DNA of 8,207 nt from Gemmatimonadota bacterium. Its GTDB lineage: Bacteria > Gemmatimonadota > Gemmatimonadetes > Gemmatimonadales > Gemmatimonadaceae. The stretch spans positions 1 to 8,207 of the forward strand of contig PLMM01000357.1 in the NCBI GenBank assembly GCA_003142495.1, given 5' to 3'. The notes beneath the pieces are model-generated. The model ran no database searches and had not been told where the DNA came from. It saw only the letters and a program-made list of their open reading frames with translations. The position numbers and the translations under genes were made by a program. Position 1 is the stretch's first letter; every line of letters starts with the position of its first letter. Positions 1-5,889 of this stretch are shown here, piece after piece.

Positions 1-579
1 GAGGCCGACGTGAAGAACGGGGCGTTCCACGAAGCGCTGAACATGGCGGCGCTCTGGCAGCTCCCGGTGGTCTATGTCGTCGAGAACAACCGCTACGGCA
101 TGGGCACGGCCCTCGAGCGCGCGTCGTCCGTGAACGACATCGCCGAGCGCGCGTGCTCGTACGACATGCCGAACGAGGTGGTGGACGGGCAGGATGTGAT
201 TGCGGTGCGCGAGGCGGTGTCGCGCGCGGTGGCGCGTGCGCGTGGCGAGAACACGCCTACGCTGCTCGAGGTGCGCACCTATCGCTTCATGGGACACTCG
301 ATGTCCGATGCGGTGAGCGGCACGTATCGCAGCAAGGAGGAGCTCGACGAGTACATGAAGCGCGATCCGATCGCGATACTGCGCGCGCAGATGGAGCAGC
401 GCGGCGAATGGTCGGACGACAAGATGGCCGCGATCGATGACGAGGTGCGCGCGATCGTCGAGGATGCGTGGAACTTCGCCGATGAAAGCCCGGAGCCGCC
501 GCTCGAGGCGCTCACCGAGGATGTCTACGTCGACACGACGAGCGACACGGACACCGGTGTCGCCGCGGGAGAGCGCTGA
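1..579 (+). CDS. pdhA: Pyruvate dehydrogenase E1 component, alpha subunit (5' end cut by window)
   Basis: Alpha chain of a heterotetrameric (alpha2beta2) thiamine diphosphate-dependent E1, which decarboxylates pyruvate and passes the acetyl group to the E2 lipoyl arm. The reading frame is open from base 1 and 192 C-terminal residues are visible, roughly the second half of a typical ~330-360 residue protein. Seen: NGAFHEALNMAALWQLPVV followed by VENNRYGMG, the end of the thiamine diphosphate/Mg-binding region, then YRFMGHSMSDAVSGTYRS, matching the family's conserved loop (YR-x-x-GHSMSD) that in mitochondrial E1 carries the regulatory phosphoserines. The GTG at base 10 lies inside the conserved region and is not a start. 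The C-terminal tail is acidic and Thr/Asp-rich (EDVYVDTTSDTDTG). The stop is one base before the pdhB ATG, so the two are very likely translationally coupled. A branched-chain 2-oxoacid E1 is the main alternative; HSMSD and the neighbours favour pyruvate. Confidence 0.93.
   Translation, partial: EADVKNGAFHEALNMAALWQLPVVYVVENNRYGMGTALERASSVNDIAERACSYDMPNEVVDGQDVIAVREAVSRAVARARGENTPTLLEVRTYRFMGHSMSDAVSGTYRSKEELDEYMKRDPIAILRAQMEQRGEWSDDKMAAIDDEVRAIVEDAWNFADESPEPPLEALTEDVYVDTTSDTDTGVAAGER
567..571 (+). promoter_or_regulatory. Ribosome binding site of pdhB
   Basis: GGGAG lies inside the last codons of pdhA, 9 bases before the ATG at 581. It supports that ATG as the true start rather than an in-frame ATG at 437, which would give a 48-residue Arg/Ser-rich N-terminal extension that is only a frame shadow of pdhA. 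Confidence 0.65.
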
Positions 580-580
580 G

Positions 581-1561
<981 letters not shown>

Positions 1562-1582
1562 CCGCACGGCATCGGATGTAAC

Positions 1583-1588
1583 GGGAGG
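1583..1588 (+). promoter_or_regulatory. Ribosome binding site of pdhC
   Basis: GGGAGG, 5 bases before the ATG at 1594, is the clearest Shine-Dalgarno sequence in the window. It fixes the pdhC start; a second ATG at 1589 is out of frame and too close. The 32-base pdhB-pdhC gap (1562-1593) shows no terminator or promoter. Confidence 0.75.
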
Positions 1589-1593
1589 ATGGC

Positions 1594-2853
1594 ATGGCAA
1601 CGAAGGTGACGATGGAGGCGCTCTCTCCGACGATGGAGGAGGGGCGTCTCGTCAAATGGCTCAAGAACGAGGGCGACACCGTCGCCAAGGGCGATCTCCT
1701 CGCGGAAGTGGAGACCGACAAGGCGGTGATGGAGTTGACCGCGCGCGGCGATGGTGTGCTGCGCGCGAGGCTCGCCGCGGAGGGCGATACGCGCCCGGTG
1801 GGTGATCTGCTCGCGATCATCGCGGCGAAGGACGAGAACATCGATGCGCTGTTGGCGAAGGTGCCGGCGGCGGCGGCGGTGCCCGCGGCGGCAACATCGA
1901 GCGCTCCTGCCGCGCCAGTCGCACCCGTTGCCCCCGCCGCACCAGCGCCCTCGGCGCCCGCAACCGGGAACGGCGGCGGACGCTCGCGCTCCTCACCGCT
2001 CGCGCGCAGACTTGCGACCGAGCGCGGACTCGATCTCTCCGCCCTTGCCGGCTCCGGCCCGGGCGGTCGCGTCATCCGCCGCGACATCGAAGCCGCCGCG
2101 AGCACCGAGCTCTCTGGCGCGCCCGCGGCCGCGCGCGCCGCCGAGCCCGCGCCGCGCACCGCGGCCGCCGGTGACTTCGAGGACGTTCCGCTCACGCTCA
2201 TCCGCAAGACCATCGCGCGGCGGCTCGCCGAGTCGAACGGCCCGATTCCGACCTTCTTTCTCACCGCCGACTTCGATCTCACGAGCGTCCGCGAGTTGCG
2301 CACGCGCATGATCGCACTCGGCGACGAGTTCAAGGTTTCCTACAACGACATCATCCTCAAGGCCGTCGCGACCGCGCTCAGCCAGCACCCCGAAGTCAAC
2401 GCGCACTGGCTCGGCAACTCGATTCGCCACCACCATCGCGTGCACTTGGGCATGGCCGTCGCGGTGGAAGATGGGCTGATCACGCCGATCATCGCCGATG
2501 CAGACAGGAAGCGCATCAGCGAGATCGCGCGCGACTCGCGCGAGCTCGCCAAGCGCGCGCGCGAACGGAAGCTCGCACCCGAGGAATACACCGGCGCCAC
2601 GGCCACCGTGTCGAATCTCGGGATGTTCGGCATCGACGAGTTCACCGCGATCATCAATCCGCCCGAGGTCGCGATCTTTGCGATAGGGGCGGTGGGCGAC
2701 GTTCCTGTCGTCATCGACGGAGCGCTCGCCGTGCGCACACACGTGCGCATCACGATGAGCTGCGACCACCGCGCCGTCGATGGCGCGACGGGCGCGCGCT
2801 TCATGCAAACGCTTCGCCGCCTGATCGAAAATCCACTCATGCTCGTGTTCTGA
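1594..2853 (+). CDS. pdhC: Dihydrolipoamide acetyltransferase, E2 core of pyruvate dehydrogenase
   Basis: E2 forms the core of the complex and transfers the acetyl group from its lipoyl arm to coenzyme A. The protein has 419 residues with classic E2 layout. A single lipoyl domain covers residues 1-80, with ETDKAVME placing the lipoylated lysine at Lys43. An Ala/Pro-rich swinging linker follows (about 91-127). The peripheral subunit-binding domain that docks E1 and E3 spans about 133-168 (SSPLARRLA, then GSGPGGRVIRRDIEAA). A second Ala/Pro linker (169-193) leads to the catalytic acyltransferase domain (about 197-419). The active-site signature DHRAVDGATGARF places the catalytic His392 and Asp396. 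LAESNGPIPTFFLT (211-224) and TVSNLGMFGIDEFTAIINPP (338-357) are also typical. It lies 32 bases after pdhB and 36 before lpdA. Substrate is inferred from E1; the fold alone would also fit 2-oxoglutarate or branched-chain E2. Gene symbol may be aceF in other schemes. Confidence 0.95.
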   Translation: MATKVTMEALSPTMEEGRLVKWLKNEGDTVAKGDLLAEVETDKAVMELTARGDGVLRARLAAEGDTRPVGDLLAIIAAKDENIDALLAKVPAAAAVPAAATSSAPAAPVAPVAPAAPAPSAPATGNGGGRSRSSPLARRLATERGLDLSALAGSGPGGRVIRRDIEAAASTELSGAPAAARAAEPAPRTAAAGDFEDVPLTLIRKTIARRLAESNGPIPTFFLTADFDLTSVRELRTRMIALGDEFKVSYNDIILKAVATALSQHPEVNAHWLGNSIRHHHRVHLGMAVAVEDGLITPIIADADRKRISEIARDSRELAKRARERKLAPEEYTGATATVSNLGMFGIDEFTAIINPPEVAIFAIGAVGDVPVVIDGALAVRTHVRITMSCDHRAVDGATGARFMQTLRRLIENPLMLVF

Positions 2854-2889
2854 GCAGATGACCGCCTTCACTACAGGATCGAACTGACA

Positions 2890-4290
2890 ATGGCTTCCTT
2901 CGACGTGATCTTCATTGGCGGCGGCCCCGCTGGATACGTCGGCGCGATCCGCGCCGCGCAGCTCGGGCTCACCGTGGGCGTGATCGAGCGCGAAGGACTC
3001 GGCGGCACCTGCGTGCTCTGGGGATGCATACCGGCGAAGGCGCTGCTCGAGAGCGCTGCTGTCGCCCATCGCACGCGCCTGGCGAAGGGCTTCGGCGTAA
3101 ACGTCGGCGAGATCACCACGGACTACGGCGTGGCGATGAAGCGCTCGCGCGCCGTGAGCACGCAGAACTCGAAGGGCGTCGAGTTCCTCTTCAAGAAGAA
3201 CAAGATCACCTGGCTGCTCGGCACCGGCGTGCTCACGGGAAAGAAGACCGTCTCCGTCACGGACTCGAAGGGCGCGGTGACCACGCACGATGCGAAGAAG
3301 GGGATCGTGATCTGCACCGGCTCGCGCGTGAAGGGCATTCCGTCGATCGGCCTCACGCTCGACAAGGTGAACATCCTCTCGTCGGACGAGGTGCTCGTGC
3401 TCGAGAAGGCGCCGGCGACGATGGCGATCATCGGCTGCGGAGCCGTCGGCTGCGAGTTCGCCGACGTCTTCAACGAGTTCGGCACCAAGATCGTGATGCT
3501 CGAGACGATGCCGTCGATGATTCCCGTCGAGGATTCGGATGTCGCGGCGGAGCTCGCGAAGAGCTTCAAGAAGCGCGGCATTGAAGTTGTGCTCAACGCG
3601 AAGATCGAGAGCACGAAGGTCGGGAAGGGCTCGGTCACGCTGTCGCTCAGCGGTCCCGAGAAGAAGGAGATCACGGTGGAAAAGGTGCTCGTCGCGGCGG
3701 GGCGCGCGCCGAACATCGAGGGGATCGGCCTCGAGGCGCTCGGCGTGAAGCGCACCGATCGCGGCTTCATCAAGATCGACGACTCGATGCGCACGAGCGT
3801 CGAGGGGATCTACGCGATCGGCGATGTCGCCGGCCCACCGATGCTCGCACACAAGGGCGAGCGCGAAGGGATCGTCGCTGCCGAGGTGATCGCCGGGAAG
3901 AACGAGCACAAGGTGAACTACGGCAACATCCCGAACGCCACGTACTGCCATCCGGAAGTCGCGTCGATCGGTCTCACCGAGCAGCAGTGCAAGGAGCAGA
4001 AGCTCGACTACAAGGTGGGGCGCTACAACTTCTCGGCGAACGGCCGCGCGCGCACGTCGGGCGAGACCGAGGGCTTCGTGAAGATCATCCGCGACACGAA
4101 GTACGGCGAGATTCTCGGCGCGCACATCATCGGCGCGCACGCGACGGAAATCATCCACGAGCTGGCGGTCGCGCGCGAGAACGAGTTCACCGTCGAAGAG
4201 ATCGAGCTGGCGATCCACGCGCACCCGACGCTTTCCGAGGCGATCGCGGAGGCGGTGCTGGACTCGATGGGACGCGCGCTGAATGCGTGA
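2890..4290 (+). CDS. lpdA: Dihydrolipoamide dehydrogenase (E3)
   Basis: FAD-dependent disulfide oxidoreductase that re-oxidises the dihydrolipoyl arm of E2 and reduces NAD+. It has 466 residues, a normal length, with no fused lipoyl domain. Order of features: FAD-binding GGGPAGYVGA (10-19); redox disulfide Cys41/Cys46 in GGTCVLWGCIPAK (38-50); NAD-binding GCGAVG (182-187) after the beta strand MAII; second FAD motif YAIGDVAG (308-315); dimerisation domain ending in HAHPTLSEA, where His445 and Glu450 form the catalytic dyad supplied to the other subunit. The disulfide loop reads CVLWGC rather than the more common CLNVGC or CLNWGC. The start at 2890 has only a weak AGGA 11 bases upstream, but the N-terminus fits the family exactly. 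Its stop overlaps the lipB start by 8 bases. The position after pdhC assigns it to pyruvate dehydrogenase, though it may also serve other 2-oxoacid complexes. Confidence 0.96.
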   Translation: MASFDVIFIGGGPAGYVGAIRAAQLGLTVGVIEREGLGGTCVLWGCIPAKALLESAAVAHRTRLAKGFGVNVGEITTDYGVAMKRSRAVSTQNSKGVEFLFKKNKITWLLGTGVLTGKKTVSVTDSKGAVTTHDAKKGIVICTGSRVKGIPSIGLTLDKVNILSSDEVLVLEKAPATMAIIGCGAVGCEFADVFNEFGTKIVMLETMPSMIPVEDSDVAAELAKSFKKRGIEVVLNAKIESTKVGKGSVTLSLSGPEKKEITVEKVLVAAGRAPNIEGIGLEALGVKRTDRGFIKIDDSMRTSVEGIYAIGDVAGPPMLAHKGEREGIVAAEVIAGKNEHKVNYGNIPNATYCHPEVASIGLTEQQCKEQKLDYKVGRYNFSANGRARTSGETEGFVKIIRDTKYGEILGAHIIGAHATEIIHELAVARENEFTVEEIELAIHAHPTLSEAIAEAVLDSMGRALNA

Positions 4291-5035
4291 GATGAGTATC
4301 GGCGCGACGCTCGACCCGGAGCACAGCGCCGAGTTCGCGCTCGCGCCCATGCACGTCGTGCATCTCGGCTTCGTCCCCTACGCGCGCGCCCTCGAGCTCC
4401 AGCGCACCGTCGCACGCGCGCGCATCAGCGGTGAGATCGCGCACGATGTGCTTCTTCTGCTCGAGCATCCGCCCGTCGTCACCCTCGGGCGCAGCTCGAA
4501 GGCGCAGAATCTCGTCGCATCGCCCGCGCTGCTCGCGGCGCGCGGCGTCGAGCTCTTCGAGGCGGAGCGCGGTGGCGACGTCACCTTCCACGGGCCGGGG
4601 CAGCTCGTCGGCTATCCGATCGTCAATCTGCGCGGGCATAAACAGGATCTGCACTGGTATCTGCGCCAGGTCGAGGCGGTGCTCATGCACGCGTTGAGCG
4701 CGATCGGCATTCCGTCCGAGCGCAGCGAAGGGCGCACAGGCGTTTGGACGGAGCATGGAGACAAGATCGCGTCGATCGGCGTGCACGCGCGCGACTGGGT
4801 TACGTGGCACGGCTTCGCGCTGAACGTGTCGACGGATCTCTCCTACTTCGATCTCATGGTGCCGTGCGGGCTGGCGGGAGTGACGATGACATCCGTCGCA
4901 CGCGAGCTCGGGGCAGGTGCGCCCGGCCTCGCGACGGTGGCCGAGATTGTCGCCGCATCGTTCGGCAAGCTCTTCTCTCGCGCGCCCGCTCCGCTCGAGC
5001 CGGGCGCGCTCGAGGCGATGCTACCGCCGCCCTAG
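4283..5035 (+). CDS. lipB: Octanoyl-[ACP]:protein N-octanoyltransferase (lipoate biosynthesis)
   Basis: LipB moves octanoate from acyl carrier protein onto the target lysine of lipoyl domains; LipA then inserts two sulfurs. Up to 250 residues. Seen: LLLEHPPVVTLGRSS (58-72); RGGDVTFHGPGQLVGYPIVN (96-115), the LipB signature; KIASIGVHARDWVTWHGFAL (161-180) with conserved Lys161; VPCGLAGVTMTSV (193-205) with the acyl-thioester Cys195. Catalytic Cys and Lys are both present, so it should be active. Three starts are possible: ATG 4283, ATG 4292 or ATG 4349. Homology begins at about residue 23 (MHVVHLGFVPYARALELQ), so the true N-terminus is uncertain. I chose 4283 because it overlaps the lpdA stop by 8 bases, which favours translational coupling; no strong ribosome binding site is visible. 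Co-transcription with E2 makes the lipoyl domain at Lys43 an obvious client. Confidence 0.94.
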   Translation: MREMSIGATLDPEHSAEFALAPMHVVHLGFVPYARALELQRTVARARISGEIAHDVLLLLEHPPVVTLGRSSKAQNLVASPALLAARGVELFEAERGGDVTFHGPGQLVGYPIVNLRGHKQDLHWYLRQVEAVLMHALSAIGIPSERSEGRTGVWTEHGDKIASIGVHARDWVTWHGFALNVSTDLSYFDLMVPCGLAGVTMTSVARELGAGAPGLATVAEIVAASFGKLFSRAPAPLEPGALEAMLPPP

Positions 5036-5115
5036 TCGGGCTCATCGCACCGACCCGCTCGCACTATATTTCGGGTCCTGTTCTCCCTCCCCTCCCCGCC
5101 CCTGAGCCGCCGATC
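5036..5115 (+). promoter_or_regulatory. Intergenic region with weak candidate promoter for the DDAH-helicase unit
   Basis: This 80-base gap is the longest in the window. TATATT at 5065-5070 is the only A/T-rich hexamer there and could be a -10 element. No good TTGACA-like -35 is seen at the expected distance. A perfect 6-base inverted repeat, GACCCG at 5052-5057 and CGGGTC at 5072-5077, straddles the hexamer and could be an operator or chance. The rest, about 5077-5105, is a C/T-rich tract. No Shine-Dalgarno sequence precedes the ATG at 5116 and no T-run follows the inverted repeat, so it is not a classic terminator for lipB. Confidence 0.35.
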
Positions 5116-5889
5116 ATGCTGACAGCCATCACCCGGGGAGTGAGCGAGACGCTCGCGCACGGCGAGCTCACCTTCCGCGATCGCGCGCCAATCGACATCG
5201 CGCTCGCGCGCCGCCAGCACGCCGCCTACGAGGCCGCGCTCATCGCGCTCGGCGTTCGCATCGATCAGCTCCCCGCCGAAAATGCGTATCCCGATGCGGT
5301 GTTCGTCGAGGATGTGGCAATGGTGCTCGACGAGATCGCGATCGTCACCGCACCAGGCGCAGCGTCGCGCCGCGGCGAGACCGAGAGCATCGCGCGCGCC
5401 GTCGGCAAATACCGCCCCGTGCAGCATCTCTCGCCACCCGCCACGCTCGACGGCGGCGACGTCGTCCGCATCGGCAAGACGCTCTACGTCGGGCTCTCGA
5501 GCCGCACCAATCAAAGCGGCATCGACCAGCTTGGCGGTCTGTTGTCACCACTCGGTTACATGGTGCTCGCGGTCGAGGTCGAGGGCGCACTACATCTGAA
5601 GACGGCGTGCACGTACGCGGGCCGCGGCATCCTTCTCGCGAATCCCGAGTGGGCCGACACGAACATTGTTACGGATGTCGAGATCCTCGCCGTGGATGAG
5701 CAGGAGCCGTGGGGCGGCAGTGTGCTCGCGATCGGCGACAGCCTCGTGATGGCCGCGTCCTTCCCGCGCACGCGCGCGAAGCTCGAGGCGCGCGGCTTCA
5801 CCGTCGTTCCCGTCGACCTCTCCGAGCTGCAGAAGGCCGAGGGCGGGCCGACGTGCCTGAGCATCGTCTTCGACGCGCCGAATGCCTGA
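5116..5889 (+). CDS. Dimethylarginine dimethylaminohydrolase (DDAH) family enzyme
   Basis: Guanidine-modifying enzyme of the pentein fold. Known DDAHs hydrolyse N-omega-methylated arginines to citrulline and (di)methylamine in the cytosol. It has 257 residues, close to the ~254 of Pseudomonas DDAH. Motifs: YPDAVFVEDVA (58-68), with Asp60 and Glu65 at substrate-guanidino-binding positions; PGAASRRGETE (80-90) with Arg85; TLDGGDV (110-116), where Asp112 sits at the catalytic acid position; GLSSRTNQSG (126-135) with Arg130; HLKTACTY (160-167) with catalytic His160; and EGGPTCLSIVF (242-252) with nucleophile Cys247. All core residues are present, so activity is expected. The TLDGGDV and GLSxRTNQ motifs read like the mammalian DDAH sequences. 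ATG 5116 was chosen because the family N-terminus starts there; the frame is open further upstream but only as a shadow of lipB. It overlaps the helicase start by 8 bases. A related pentein substrate cannot be excluded. Confidence 0.87.
   Translation: MLTAITRGVSETLAHGELTFRDRAPIDIALARRQHAAYEAALIALGVRIDQLPAENAYPDAVFVEDVAMVLDEIAIVTAPGAASRRGETESIARAVGKYRPVQHLSPPATLDGGDVVRIGKTLYVGLSSRTNQSGIDQLGGLLSPLGYMVLAVEVEGALHLKTACTYAGRGILLANPEWADTNIVTDVEILAVDEQEPWGGSVLAIGDSLVMAASFPRTRAKLEARGFTVVPVDLSELQKAEGGPTCLSIVFDAPNA

Noticed and set aside
437..580. In-frame 48-residue N-terminal extension of pdhB
   Set aside because: It overlaps conserved pdhA coding sequence, reads as Arg/Ser-rich noise, and the ATG at 581 has a ribosome binding site and the family N-terminus.
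1855..1960. Repetitive GCG/CCC tract in pdhC as a possible tandem repeat or recombination site
   Set aside because: It encodes the Ala/Pro-rich flexible linker expected between lipoyl and subunit-binding domains of E2.
1993..4350. A 785-residue open frame on the - strand across pdhC, lpdA and the start of lipB
   Set aside because: It is a shadow of strong GC-third-position bias in the + strand genes. Its translation is rich in Arg, His, Asp and Leu with no recognisable domain, while the + strand carries intact E2 and E3.
5052..5077. The GACCCG/CGGGTC inverted repeat as a Rho-independent terminator of lipB
   Set aside because: Arms are only 6 bases, the loop is 14 bases, and a C/T-mixed tract rather than a T-run follows.
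4744..5115. In-frame N-terminal extension of the DDAH gene into lipB
   Set aside because: The region is intact lipB in another frame. The family N-terminus begins at 5116 and the resulting length of 257 fits DDAH.
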